A DNA stretch of 64,000 nucleotides from Diphasiastrum complanatum (taxonomy: Eukaryota; Streptophyta; Lycopodiopsida; Lycopodiales; Lycopodiaceae): positions 39,837,192 through 39,901,191 of the forward strand of contig CM055099.1 in NCBI GenBank assembly GCA_029204225.1, written 5' to 3'. The stretch's first letter is position 1. The number at the start of each line of letters is the position of its first letter. The notes under the pieces were generated by a model. It saw only the letters and a program-made list of their open reading frames with translations. It had not been told where the DNA came from and searched no databases. Positions 34,023 through 45,600 of the stretch are shown one piece after another. Position numbers and translations under genes: made by a program.

Positions 34023-37000
34023 CTAGCTTGGTTCAATCATTGCTTTACTAATCACTCCAAGTGATGATCTGAACTTCATAAAAGGTGTCTTTTGAAGTGG
34101 TTTAGTAAGTAGATCAGCTACACATTCATTGCTTGGAACATGCTCCAAAGCAATCTCCTTGGCTTGCACCATTTCTCTCACAAAGTGATGGCATATCTCA
34201 ATGTGCTTAGATCTTGCATGGAAGATTGGGTTAGATGCAAGGTGTTGGGCTGATATATTGTCATTGTAGATGATTGGTGCCTCCTCTGAATCCATGATCT
34301 TTAGTTCCACCAATAATCTCTTGATCCAAAGTACCTCCTTTGTAGTGGTTGTCAAAGCTTTGTACTCGGCCTCGGTTGAAGATAGAGATATAGTTTCTTG
34401 CTTTTTTGAAAGCCATGAAACCACACCTTCTCCTATGAAAGTTGAATAGGCACTTGTTGATTTCCTATCCCTCTTGTCCCCTGCAAAATCTGAATCACTA
34501 AATGCATGAAGGTTAATCACATCTCCTCTATATAGAATCCCAAAATCCAATGTACCCGAGATGTATCTTAGAATCCTCTTAGCCTTTTTCCAATGGATAT
34601 TCAATGGCTTTTGCATGGATTGGCTCAACCTACATACACTAAAGCTAAGATCTGGTCTAGTTATAGTGATCCACATTAAGGAACCTATAAGTTGCCTAAA
34701 CAAAGTGATGTCCATGAAGGATCTTTCATCATCTTCATTTGGCACTTTTACATCTTGCTCCATTGGTGTGTCAACACTTTTGCATACTTCCATCTTAAAC
34801 TTCTTCAAAAGACTTTGAGCATAGTTTACTTGACTTATAAAGATAAAATCAGACCCTCTAAGTACTTCTATGCCTAAGATTAAGTGAAGACACCCTAGAT
34901 CTACCATCTTGAACTCTAAGGATAGATCTATCTTGATTTTTTCAATACCATCAACACTATTTCCACTAATGATGATTTCATCTACATAAATGAGTAAAAG
35001 TACAATACCAACATCATCAAACTTAATGTAAAGAGTGGGATCATATTCACTTTGAACAAAAGAAAGTGAAATAAGATAGCAATGTAGTCTTGAATTCCAA
35101 GATCTCGAGGCTTGCTTCAAGCCATAGATGCTTCTTTGGAGATGGCATACTTTGTTCTCCATTCCATGCTTGATGAACCCTTGTGGCTGCTCCATATAGA
35201 TATCCTCTTCCAAAAAACCATTCAAGAAAGCATTAGAGACATCCATTTGACATAGAATCCATCCAAAATGTGATGCAAGTGCAATGATTAGTCTTATTGT
35301 GACCATCTTGGCCACGGGTGCAAAAGTTTCCTCATAGTCTATCCCTCTCTCTTGAGCATAACCTTTTGCAACTAATCTTGCTTTATGTTTGTTAACACTC
35401 CCATTTGCATTCAACTTAAGCTTGAAGACCCACTTGCATCCTATTACATTCCTTTGAGGTCTCTCAACAAGCAACCAAGTTTCATTCTCAATCAAGGCAT
35501 CATACTCATCCAACATAGCTTTATACCATTCTTTGGAGTTCAATGCATCTTCAACATTAGACGGTTCTTCAAAACTAGATAAAGCATAAGAAGTGGATGA
35601 GATACCCTCAACTTGCTGTCCTTTGCCTTGATATGTGAGCCTTGATGGCTCCACTTTTGCCCTTGAAGATCTCCTTGGTGTGATAGGTGGGTTTGGTGCT
35701 TGCTCCTCCATGAGCTCCTCCTCAAAACCAAGATCTTGCTCCTCGGCCATCTTCTTCTTGATTGTTGGAGCACTTGAGCCTTCTTCAAGCATATGCATAT
35801 GATGTTCATCAAAGATGACATCCCTTGAAACAACAAATTTGTTCAAGGATGGGAGATAGACTTTGTAGCCCTTGCTTGAGCTTGCATATCCAAGCATGAT
35901 CCCTCTTGTGGAAGATGGATCCTCCTTGGTTCTTGTTTCCAATGGCACATGCACATAACATATACACCCAAAAACTTTCAAGTGATTAAGATTGGGTTTC
36001 TTTCCATACAACATCTCATAAGGAGTTTTGCCTTCAATTGCTTTGCAAGACACCCTATTCATCAAGTAGTTTGCACATACAAGAGACTCACCCCAAAAGG
36101 ATTTGGACAAACAAGCATCTAATCTTAAAGCCTTAGAACATTCACATAATGTTCTATTCCTTCTTTCAGCAACTCCATTTTGTTGAGGAGTGTAAGGACA
36201 AGAAGTCTCTTTCTTGATCCCTTCCTCCTCACAAAAGGCCTTGAACTCATTGGAGATGAATTCTCCACCATTGTCACTTCTAAGAATCTTGATGCTATGA
36301 TTATGATGCTTTTCCACAAACAACTTGAACTTTACAAAAGTATAAAATACTTGAGACTTGAAGGAAAGTAAGAACACCCAACAATATCTTGAGTAGTCAT
36401 CAATGAAGGTTAAAAACATGGATGAACCTCCATTAGATTTGGTGCTAGCAATGTGCACATCCGAGTGTATGAGTTCAAGAGGATGAGATGACTTTGTGAT
36501 GGATTTAGGAAACACCTTCTTATGTGCCTTGGATAAGGCACAAGCTTCACAAACCTTGTCTTCCTTCCCAATAGACCTTGGTAGGCCTAAAGCATACTCC
36601 TCCTTGATCATAGCCTCCATGGAACCCGAGTTGACATGTCCAAGTCTTTTGTGCCATAAAGTAAAGGTAGATATCTTGCTCTTCTCGGCCAACATGACAA
36701 CATTAGTATCCACAAATGCATCCAGCTTATAAAGTTTGCCAAGTCTAGTGCCCTTAGCCACTATCTTACCCTTCTTCTTGATGAAACATTCATTTGAAGC
36801 AAAGTCAACATTGAAACCATTGTCTACCATTTGGCCAACACTTAGTAGATTCTTTGTTATTGTAGGAATGTACAAAACACCTTCTATGTTGATCTTTTTG
36901 GAAGATCCTAAGCAAAGGGGAATGCTACCAACTCCTTCAATCTTACAAGCTTCATCATTTGCTGTATAGATAGACTTTATAGGTCCATCATAAGATAAGA

Positions 37001-37991
37001 GAGAAGAGAAAAACTCCCTTTTACTAGTCATGTGTGAACTAGCACCCGAGTCAATCCACCAAGGATCTTCTCCTTTGAAGCTTGTTGAAGAAAATATGGA
37101 CATCATGAGAGAGTCCTCATGTGAACTCTCCTCCTCCTCCTCTTTGCTCATGTTGGCTTGGCTTTGATCTTGCTTCCTCTTGAAGCATTCCGAGGCATAA
37201 TGCCCCATCTTGCTACAATAGTAGCACTTCACCTTTGATTTGTCCTTCTTGACTTTGGTGGTTGATGGAGATGCCTTTGGGGGTCCTTCTTGATCCTCAA
37301 GCTTTGTATACTTCTTGAATCTTGATCCTTTGCCTTTGGACTTGCCTTTGCCTTTGTTGAAGAGAGCTTGGTCATCTCCACCTTGGATGGAAAGCCTATC
37401 CATCCTCTCTTGCATTTGGCTCCTTCTTGATTCCTCGGCCATGAGTGTGCCTTGGAGTTCTTCAAGTATGGGTAGCTTACCCATAATTGCATATCCCTGA
37501 ACCAAATTGTCAAATTCAAAGCTTAGTCCATTCAATATGAGTTGAACAAGCTCTTCATCCTTGATAGGGTCACCTATAAAGGCTAGCTCTTTGTTCAATT
37601 CCTTTACTCTTAGGACAAAAGTATGTGCACTCTCTCCTTTCTTTTGATAGCTTCTATAGATTTGATTCTTCAAAGCTAACATTCTAGTTTGGTTCTTGGA
37701 TTCATAGACCTTTTGCAAAGTCTCCCAAGCATCTTGAGCTGAAGTGCAATCTCCTACCTCTCTTAAGAGTTCATTTGCAACATTCATTTTTATGCAATGT
37801 AGTGCAACATTGCACCTCTTGATGTATTTGGCTTTTTCTTGAGGATGAATAGGTTCACCCTCCTTACCATTTACAATTTCCATCAGATCTTGCATGATCA
37901 TGATAGGTTCCATTCTAACTTTCCATATGGAATAGTTAGTTTTGTTGAGCCTTTCATTAGTATCCAAAAGATATGCATTTATAGATGCCAT
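34023..37991 (-). CDS. Copia D gag-pol polyprotein, copy 1 (1,322 aa)
   Basis: One uninterrupted frame from MASINAYLLDTNERLNKTNY. Domains: gag about 1-200 (UBN2/Copia type); CCHC knuckle C256-C259-H264-C269; protease D314-S-G-A-S; GAG-pre-integrase H447/H452 and C481/C484; integrase D511, D573, E609, exactly 35 residues between the last two; linker TPRRSSRAKVEPSRL 771-785; RT VFKLKLNANG, D917 in QMDVSNAFL, and IYVDE at 1001-1005; RNase H D1166 (SDSDFAGDKRDRKS), SSTEAEY 1204-1210, HARSKHIEI 1258-1266, ADLLTKPL. All domains of an autonomous Copia are present, but the second Asp of YVDD is Glu (GAA), which should abolish or strongly weaken RT. Copy 2 has YVDD. Confidence 0.95.
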   Translation of the reverse strand: MASINAYLLDTNERLNKTNYSIWKVRMEPIMIMQDLMEIVNGKEGEPIHPQEKAKYIKRCNVALHCIKMNVANELLREVGDCTSAQDAWETLQKVYESKNQTRMLALKNQIYRSYQKKGESAHTFVLRVKELNKELAFIGDPIKDEELVQLILNGLSFEFDNLVQGYAIMGKLPILEELQGTLMAEESRRSQMQERMDRLSIQGGDDQALFNKGKGKSKGKGSRFKKYTKLEDQEGPPKASPSTTKVKKDKSKVKCYYCSKMGHYASECFKRKQDQSQANMSKEEEEESSHEDSLMMSIFSSTSFKGEDPWWIDSGASSHMTSKREFFSSLLSYDGPIKSIYTANDEACKIEGVGSIPLCLGSSKKINIEGVLYIPTITKNLLSVGQMVDNGFNVDFASNECFIKKKGKIVAKGTRLGKLYKLDAFVDTNVVMLAEKSKISTFTLWHKRLGHVNSGSMEAMIKEEYALGLPRSIGKEDKVCEACALSKAHKKVFPKSITKSSHPLELIHSDVHIASTKSNGGSSMFLTFIDDYSRYCWVFLLSFKSQVFYTFVKFKLFVEKHHNHSIKILRSDNGGEFISNEFKAFCEEEGIKKETSCPYTPQQNGVAERRNRTLCECSKALRLDACLSKSFWGESLVCANYLMNRVSCKAIEGKTPYEMLYGKKPNLNHLKVFGCICYVHVPLETRTKEDPSSTRGIMLGYASSSKGYKVYLPSLNKFVVSRDVIFDEHHMHMLEEGSSAPTIKKKMAEEQDLGFEEELMEEQAPNPPITPRRSSRAKVEPSRLTYQGKGQQVEGISSTSYALSSFEEPSNVEDALNSKEWYKAMLDEYDALIENETWLLVERPQRNVIGCKWVFKLKLNANGSVNKHKARLVAKGYAQERGIDYEETFAPVAKMVTIRLIIALASHFGWILCQMDVSNAFLNGFLEEDIYMEQPQGFIKHGMENKVCHLQRSIYGLKQASRSWNSRLHCYLISLSFVQSEYDPTLYIKFDDVGIVLLLIYVDEIIISGNSVDGIEKIKIDLSLEFKMVDLGCLHLILGIEVLRGSDFIFISQVNYAQSLLKKFKMEVCKSVDTPMEQDVKVPNEDDERSFMDITLFRQLIGSLMWITITRPDLSFSVCRLSQSMQKPLNIHWKKAKRILRYISGTLDFGILYRGDVINLHAFSDSDFAGDKRDRKSTSAYSTFIGEGVVSWLSKKQETISLSSTEAEYKALTTTTKEVLWIKRLLVELKIMDSEEAPIIYNDNISAQHLASNPIFHARSKHIEICHHFVREMVQAKEIALEHVPSNECVADLLTKPLQKTPFMKFRSSLGVISKAMIEPS

Positions 37992-38789
37992 CTAGTCTCC
38001 TAATCAAGGACTTGACACAAATGAAGGTTACTTCTATTGATTTGATTGAAGGTCTACCTTATCCCACTTCTTAGGGACCTGAAAAGATCAGTAATAGACT
38101 TCCTATAAAGATCTAAGAATGATCTCTAACAAAATCAAATCATAGAATACTAGAAACAATGCACTTGCTTGATTGAAGTAGACAATACTAGTAGAATTGC
38201 CCCTCTTTCTATAAAGAACATTAAAGCTTCCAAATGATCTGATCAAGAGTGAATTTCAGCAACCTAATATACTTCCAAAATCACTTGTAAAAGATCTAAA
38301 TGGAACTTAATGAGGATGCAACACAATCTACTATCCAATCACAAGCAAAAAATGATCAAAATTGATGAAAAATTGATCTAATTTGGTGCATAAGTCAAGC
38401 AATGGTTGGACTGAACCTAAATCACTTTAGGAGGTGCCTACTACACCTTAGAACAGCCTTGAAGAGTCCCCAAAACTCTGATCTTCCCTCTCCTTGAATG
38501 CTAGAAAGCCTCCTCTATGAAATCACCTCCAAAACTCGCTTAGAAATCAATGCTTGGAGCAAGCAAAACTTGCTATCTTGGTAATGTGAATTGAATTCAA
38601 CTTTGCCTCTGGTTTTAGACACCTAAACACCTGAAAATGAAGTCACACAACACCAATCTCCAATGTATTTGACTCACTTTGAGTTCTAGAATCAATACTA
38701 GATGCTAAGATCCAATCTACACAAGATTTAGATCAAAAATTGTGATCAAATTGAATGAAAACCAAGGATTTAGCTCATTTCAGCCTTTA
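37992..38789 (-). other. Copia D leader
   Basis: About 800 bp between PBS and gag start, AT-rich, no long frame. Nearly identical to 59540-60337. Confidence 0.85.
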
Positions 38790-38802
38790 GGCTCTGATAC
38801 CA
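38790..38802 (-). promoter_or_regulatory. PBS of Copia D copy 1
   Basis: Minus strand TGGTATCAGAGCC directly following the 5' LTR; complementary to the 3' end of initiator tRNA-Met. Confidence 0.95.
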
Positions 38803-39484
38803 TGTAAAAATTACAGCAAATAAGGATCCTAAAACACTTGAAATGATGAGGGAAACAATAGATTATGATTTCATAAGATTAGCACAAGTTGAACCATCAA
38901 AATCCATCAAAAATCTATGCTTGAACCTCACTAAATGGCCCAAATCCTTGAAGAAGGCTTCACACGTGTGAAAGTACGGCCTCCCACAGTCTGAGTACTG
39001 TACACCAGACCTACATTCAATCCTATAATCATTAGTAATCACAAGTACTCAAACAATTATGAACATAGAGAGCAATTGCACCATTATGAGAGAAAAAACA
39101 TGAAATTGCTTGATTGATTTTGGTGAGATATCATCACCTATATATACATGATCCATCACGGTTTTGGGCAGGTATGAGTAGCCCTAAACCTATCCCTAAT
39201 GCTAATTTTGGTGGATCTTTCATCCCTACCAAGTTAGGGTTGGAATCTTGGAGATCCCTCAACAATGCAAAAATTACCAAAAATAGCTCCTATTTTTTCT
39301 CCCTTGTATCTAATCATAATTTGGACTCATTCCAAAGGTTATAACACTTAGGTCTACTTGAGAACATCCTTATGAATGGAATCCTATGCTATTTGGCACG
39401 TGTGACAAGCCACATCATGACCATCTAACTATTTACAAGTCATATGACCAAAACTAGTCAAGCTAGAATTGTGAATTTTTAACA
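38803..39484 (-). mobile_element. Copia D copy 1, 5' LTR (682 bp)
   Basis: Same ends as the 3' LTR. TATATATA at 39139-39146 on the minus strand is the likely promoter. TTCACACGTGTGAA at about 38958-38971. Confidence 0.92.
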
Positions 39485-40227
39485 GTCACCTCATGTCTAC
39501 TACTACTTTCCAAAAAGTATTCAAAGATAGTAGACTCTCCAATGCTCACCACCCTTGCAAGATGCACACTTGAATGGACAATTTGCTTGCAATTTGATGA
39601 CTCGGCCATTGTCATTGAGGACTCCCTTGGAATTCTCATGCTTTGAGGCTGATCCTCAAGATCTTCCTTCTTTTGATGCTCCTCCTCAATGCAAGCAAGA
39701 TCACACTTTGCCAAGATCCCCTCTTGAGTGATCTCCTCCTTTGCCAAGCTCATTCTTTCAAAAGCAACACTAGCTTCCAACTTAAACAATCTTCCATGTT
39801 TAAACCCCTTTGCAATGCAAACATCATTCTTCAAGATGAAACAAACACCATGCTTAAAGTGGATATTTAAATCACTTTCTAAGAGTAGACCAACACTAAG
39901 CATATTCTTGGTGATTGATGGTACATAAAGGACATTTTCTAGATCCATGCATTTTGAGGATTCTAGACACAAAGAGATGGTGCCAACACCATCTATCCTA
40001 CACTCTTCATCATTTGCAGTAAAGACAAAATTTTTAGCATCATTGAATGAGTGTAAGGCTGAGAAAAATTCCTTTTCACAAGACATGTGGGAGCTAGCCC
40101 CACTGTCGATCCACCAATTGTCTCTTAAATTGCTATTGCTTGTTGGTGAGGATGTAGATGCCATCAAGAATACATCTACTTCATCCTCCTCCTCCTTTGC
40201 AAGGTTTCCTTGTTTGTCCTCCTCCAC
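39485..40227 (-). CDS. Chimeric Copia ORF, part before the insertion (protease and pre-integrase-like)
   Basis: The minus frame has WWIDSGASSHM (intact D-S-G-A-S), then TANDEECRIDGVGTISLCL and LYVPSITKNMLSVG, the protease and downstream region of a Copia polyprotein. After KLEASVAF it leaves the usual GAG-pre-integrase path and becomes an acidic segment. It meets the inserted LTR at 39484. The zinc-knuckle region (40228-40410) is in another frame. Confidence 0.7.
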
Positions 40228-40983
40228 TTGTGCTCTTAGTCTCTTGTAGCATTCAGATGCATAATGTCCCTTCTTTCCACAAAAGAAGCATTTCTGCTTT
40301 GACTTCTCCTTTGAGCTTGATGCATCATCCTCTTCTTTGGCCTCCTTTGGATGCTTCTTCTTTCCATTGGTCTTCTTTCTGCCCTTGAATGAGAAATTGG
40401 CTTTCTCATCACCATCCTACAAAGACAAGGAACTCATCCTAGATTTTGCATAGAGCATCCTACACTCTTCAGCCACTAATACACTGTGAGATTTTTCTAT
40501 AGTTGGCAAAGTGTCTTGGATGGCAAAACTTTGGACCAAATTTGCAAAGTCATATCCTAGACCATTAAGGATAATTTGTACAAGCTCTCCATCATGAATC
40601 TTCTCTCCAATGGAAGCCAACTCCCTATTTAGAGACTTGATTCTAAGTACATACTCCTGTGCACTCTCCTCACTTCTCCTCATGCTTTGCAAAATCTGAT
40701 TTCTAAGCATGAGTACTCTTGAAGTGTTACTAGATTCATAGATTGATTTTAAAGACTCCCAAGCCTCTTTAACACTAGTACATGCTGATACTTCTCTCAA
40801 CAAATCATTGCTCACATTCATCTTCACACAATGAAGTGCAAGCCTAGATCTCTTCTTGTATCTAGCTAACTCATGTGCACCTAGAGGTTCATCTTCATCT
40901 TCAATCAAGAACTCATAAAGGTCTTGGAGCACCAAGAGTGACTCCATCCTAACCTTCCAAATAGCATAATTTGTAGAATTCAA
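40228..40983 (-). pseudogene. Chimeric Copia gag
   Basis: The 188-aa frame 40417-40983 (NYAIWKVRMESLLVLQDLYE, LHCVKMNVSNDLLREVSA, RSEESAQEYVLRIKSLNREL) is a Copia gag about 45-50% identical by eye to the Copia D gag. A 1-bp shift separates it from its natural Met (about 41031), and a stop (SLSL) ends it. The CCHC knuckle (CFFCGKKGHYASECYKR) lies in another frame at about 40240-40300. Confidence 0.75.
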
Positions 40984-41336
40984 TCTCTCACTAGATTCTA
41001 GAAGTATGCTCCAGCAGATCCCATCTTACTAGTGACTTCTACAAACAAGAAATAGATTTGAATGACTTGAAACTCACAAAGGTCTCACACTTGCAATGTT
41101 TCACTCAAATTTGATTTTTAATCCAATCACTCCCTCACAAAGCTGGAATGAAGATAAGATGAAGTGAAAACTACTTTCAAACAAATCTTGCCAAGAAATG
41201 AATTTGATTGTCTCTAGAAACTCACTAAGGTCCCTCTCTTGTAGTTTTTCACTCAAATTAGATTTCTACTTCAACAAATGGACTTATAATATCAGTTCTA
41301 GCACTCCCTCACAAAGTAGAGCAGTCATTTTGAATC
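40984..41336 (-). other. Leader of the chimeric Copia
   Basis: AT-rich and non-coding, with a repeated CACTCCCTCACAAAG word (41126-41140 and 41310-41324). It ends at a sharp change of composition near 41336, the right junction of the inversion inside E. No PBS or 5' LTR is left. Confidence 0.5.
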
Positions 41337-42064
41337 TCGATCGGAGGACATACATTCGAATTTTATGAACCAGTACGTCCCATCTCCCATGCAACCAGAC
41401 AACGGCGGCAATAAATGCCCTCTCACCGAAGCCATTTGCACCTCAGCGAAGTACAAAGCTAAAGCATTTTCTGGCGACGATCTGCGATGATCTTCCTGCT
41501 CTTGACACCGATCCTGGCGCTCAAATGTTCAATCCGTCCGTCATCATCTTCACACCCTCTCACCATCATTATCACTCCCTTATGAGTGCCATCACCGAAA
41601 CCTTCAACACAAACGCCGCCGACAAGATACCTTATATCTCAAGTTTTGCATGCTGAGGGGTAGTGTCACACGAGCACTTATCACGCTCCTGTCACACTAT
41701 TGAATATCCTACAATCACAATCACAATCACAAACCATACACCTTCAACCTGCTTCATCCCTGAAAGATACACATCCATAAAATTAAAACCATTGTCAAAC
41801 ACCTCCACTTCCTCCTATTCCACTCGCCATCTTCTTAACTCGACCTCAATCTATTCACCCAACTTTACTTCATCACCCACACCGCTCTACCCAACACAGC
41901 CATCTTCCACATAACTCCCTTTCCAAACCCGTTCATACATCCCTCCCCCCACACTTTTCGAACCATTCTGCAACGCCACTTCCCATCTCAACCGAAGCCC
42001 CCTCCTTCAACACTTGACTGAAGTCCTCCTTTCCCATCTTAACCGAAGCCACTCCTTCAGATCT
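41337..42064 (+). other. Internal, non-coding part of E
   Basis: C-rich on the plus strand, no long frame. It already contains scattered ACCGAAGCC words that lead into the array. Confidence 0.5.
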
Positions 42065-42535
42065 CAATCAAAGCCACTCCATCAGATCTCAACCGGAGCC
42101 CAACCCTTCGCATCTCAACCGAAGCCACTCCATCAGATCTCAACCAGAGCCCAACCCTTCAGATCTCAACCGAAGCCACTCCATCAGATCTCAACCGGAG
42201 CCCAACCCTTCACATCTCAATCGAAGCCACTCCATCAGATCTCAACCGGAGCCCAACCCTTCACATCTCACCCGAAGCCACTCCATCAGATCTTAACCGG
42301 AGCCCAACCCTTCACATCTCACCCGAAGCCCCTCCATCAGATCTCAGCCAGAGCCCAACCCTTCAGATCTCAACTGAAGCCACTCCATCAGATCTCAGCT
42401 GGAGCCCAACACTTCACATCTCAACCGAAGCCACTCCATCAGATCTCAACCGGAGCCCAACCCTTCACATCTCATCCAAAGCCCCTCCATTAGATCTCAA
42501 CCGGAGCCCAACCCTTCACATCTCAACCGATGCCC
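42065..42535 (+). repeat. 51-bp tandem array in E, nine copies
   Basis: Each unit combines ATCTCAACCGAAGCCACTCC and ATCAGATCTCAACCGGAGCC plus CAACCCTTCAC. 51 bp is 17 codons, so the frame 42014-42493 stays open as repeats of ISTGAQPFTSHPKPLHQ. There is high similarity between units. I regard the array as a leader-type repeat, related to the one at 27.8-28.4 kb, and not as a gene. Confidence 0.9.
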
Positions 42536-42602
42536 TTTCCACTGTCTCAGCTCTCAACCGAAGCAATTTTTTCCAAAACCCTCCTTCTTCCAATTTCCAA
42601 CC

Positions 42603-45600
42603 ATGTCGTCCAACCCCAGTTCAAGTTCAAATCATCTCGAAGCAAGCAAGCTAGACATCCAACTGTGCAAGCTTGACCTTATAGAGATGCAGACCTGGTA
42701 CGAACAGAAGGAGTCCCTCTTCAAGGAAATCGAATTTCAGATCCCTGTCTTGACAGGTTATCAAAGCCCCTATCTAGTACACATGGCATATGCCAATTAT
42801 CATACCATGGCAAGATCATGTCAGATCATAGTTCCCCCTATCAAGAATTATGTCTATAACGTATCCTTTGTGGCAGCTGACTTGCAACCTTATGGTTTCC
42901 CACGAGGGCCAAACACTGTCACACAGACAATCCAGAAGATAGAGCAAACGACATATTTCAAATATATTGATCTCTCTATGACCAAGTGAAAGAACAAGGA
43001 TGGGTACAGGCTGGAAGCAATCAACGACAAGCAACTTCAAACAGCATGTGCATATCTCACCAGATGCACACAAAAGCCTTGAATGAAAGTGTTGAGGGTA
43101 CCCATGTCCCTGTTTCACATGATGGCAGATTCATGACTACATGCCTAGAACCTCTATGATTGGGCACAGTTTGCTTCGAATTGTCTTCATGAGTGCATTA
43201 AGCACAAACAGCCTATCACGATATTAGGATATCTGATGACAGATATCACTCTACATCAAGTACAAAATGGGCCAAAGCTCCAACAACAACTGCAGCTTGC
43301 GGACCAGGCATGGGATATTTCCATTGAACACAAGAAGCCCAAGCATGTAAGAACAACTTCACCATCAGGGTCCCAGGCCAAACGAGTCAACACCAGTATC
43401 CTCCCTCTGGTACACAAGCCAAGAAGCCCACCCCAGAATCCACAAATAGCTACAACCTCCGGAGCTCAACATGCAGATACCTCAAGGGCTCAGTTGCTAG
43501 GTACACGGCAACAATGAAGACAAGACAAGCTTCAAGCTGGGAGCACATCACCGGTGGCATCAGTTTCACATGGTTCCACGTCAGATGGTGGCAGCTCGTC
43601 CACAACATCACAACAACACTCATCACCCTCACATGTCATCGACGAGGGTGATGGAGCAACTACATCCACACTGGCACTTGACACGACAGTACCTCAAGTC
43701 CCAAGTCAGCCGGATGAAGCCACCACCCACCACACTGATTACAACGCCAATGTTACCAGCATCACCACTGGCACAAGTTTTTTTTTGGGGGGAGGAGGAG
43801 TGGGGATATCCAGTCCCCAAGACACGGGAGCAACCCAAGATCAACAATCACAGGCCCAACAAGTCCACATATTGGACACATCTCAATATTTTGATGCTGC
43901 AGACCTGTTGGAGCTAAGCGATGACGAACCAGAAAAGAGGAAGCAACCAGGAAGAAGTCAGACACCTCCACCTCCATCTTCAATTCTAACACCACGCCTA
44001 TTTTTTGGTATAGCCTCACCATCCCACACCCCAGATCAGTATCCAACTCTCTCTAACCCTAAAAAGCTCACTAAAGCAGCCAAACGCTCAATGATTGGCC
44101 TATCCGAAACGAGCTACCACATGCATTGGTTGGTGAGCCAACATCAAGTTCTGGAGAGCAAGGTCCAACATCAAGACCAAGAGATTGCGCGATATCAAAG
44201 GATGGCCAAAGAAAAAGAAAAAGAGGCAGTAGAAAGCAGATCCATGATGGCCAGACAGAAATCCACCTTGGAAGAGGTCAGCAGCAACTGAAGCACCAGA
44301 TGGTCCAAATCGACCAAGTATGAGATGGATCGTCGGGTGCAATGACAGTCAATGCTCCTATAGTCAAGCTCGAGGACATTCAAATCCAGGCCCCGCAGGC
44401 CTCAGCCATCCGGATGGAGAAATACATAAGGCTTATCCAAGAGCGAGAGGCCGATAAAGAGAATTTTGAAAACATTATGGCAAAACAAGAGAAGATCATC
44501 CTGGAGTCCCAAAAGCAGCTGGAAGAAACAACAAAGGCCCTGCAGCAAGTCTTGGACAAGGTGAACCAATTATGGGACACGGCGTGCAAGGCCCAAAAAG
44601 GTGCTCACGTAACGAAGCCACGGGACGATGATGGGAATGATGGAGCAGGGAATCAGGACGGGCAAACCCACCCATCAGACGGTAGTTCAGGATCGGGTGG
44701 CCAGAGAGCCGATGCTGCTTCCATGAGCTTTTTCCGATCCCCTCCCACCTTTAACCCTTCCTCCTACTCCGCATTTAATTTCCTTGAAACATTCATTCCA
44801 ACTTACCCAATTCTTCCATCTCCCCTTTCTTCATCACCTCCTAGTCAAATAACGGGCCCATCAAAAGGTCCAGCTGACGCCTACAAAGCCCAACGGGATG
44901 ACTTCCTCCAACAACTCTACTCCCCCTGTGCTGCGTATAACTTATTATTTTTGCCTCCTCCTAAACCGTTCACCCCCGTATCCCTATCCCCTGATCACTC
45001 CATCCCCGACCTTCCGAAAACTAACACATACATTGGAGCCGATGTGACTTCTTGGCTGACCAACCGGAGACAAGAAGATTCTCGCCCAGGCCAGACAAGG
45101 GTGTAGATGAGCCATCGACAAGCGAGCGAGCAAAAGAGAAAGACACGGGCACCAAGGCCCTTGATGATTATCTGGCAAGGCCGCTCCAGCCGCGTAGGAC
45201 AACTTCCCCTATCCAACCTAGAAGTAAACTGGCTGATACAAGGGAATCAGAGAGATTTGAAAGAAAATATCCTCCCAATATGAGGGGCGGCAAAGAAGAC
45301 ATCAATCAAAGCCAATACTCCACCAGGGCCGAGATCATTGCTGCACTACAACCGCAGCCAGAATGGCAGAGCAAAGTCCTGAAGGATAGCAGACGACTCC
45401 AAGAATATTTGAGGGCACCGACATGGAAGCGAGTGGATCCTTTTTACATGCTGCTCAAACGTAGAAATCCATGGCCGGTAGAAAAGCCTCAAGTGGAGTT
45501 AGTAACCTGGCCAGTCATTCCGAAAATTACAGAGAGAACCTCTTCGGATGATCTGAGGCTACAGTTATTAGACTTCGGACACAAATACAAGTCAAGTGCT

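Larger units (their letters stand above)
33327..39484 (-). mobile_element. Full-length Copia D, copy 1 (6,158 bp)
   Basis: Two 682-bp LTRs (33327-34008 and 38803-39484) differ at only two positions by eye (33336 and 33838 relative to their partners). PBS, leader, one 1,322-codon gag-pol frame and polypurine tract are all present. Flanked by GTCA on both sides (33323-33326; 39485-39488), inside the frame of the chimeric Copia. A recent insertion. Confidence 0.92.
31806..41336 (-). mobile_element. Chimeric non-autonomous Copia hosting the large Copia
   Basis: Minus-strand element with a 3' LTR (31806-32502), polypurine tract, a gag frame, a protease-to-linker frame interrupted by the large Copia at 33327-39484, and a leader to about 41336. 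Without the insertion its internal part is about 2.7 kb. There is no integrase catalytic core and no RT. Its 5' LTR is missing at the 41.34-kb junction. Confidence 0.7.

Noticed and set aside
42014-42493. 159-aa ORF with 17-residue repeats as a protein-coding gene
   Set aside because: It is a by-product of a 51-bp tandem DNA repeat; no start context or non-repeat domain supports translation.
44100-45216. Several minus-strand ORFs of 60-90 aa
   Set aside because: Shadows of the long plus-strand unknown protein; no independent features.
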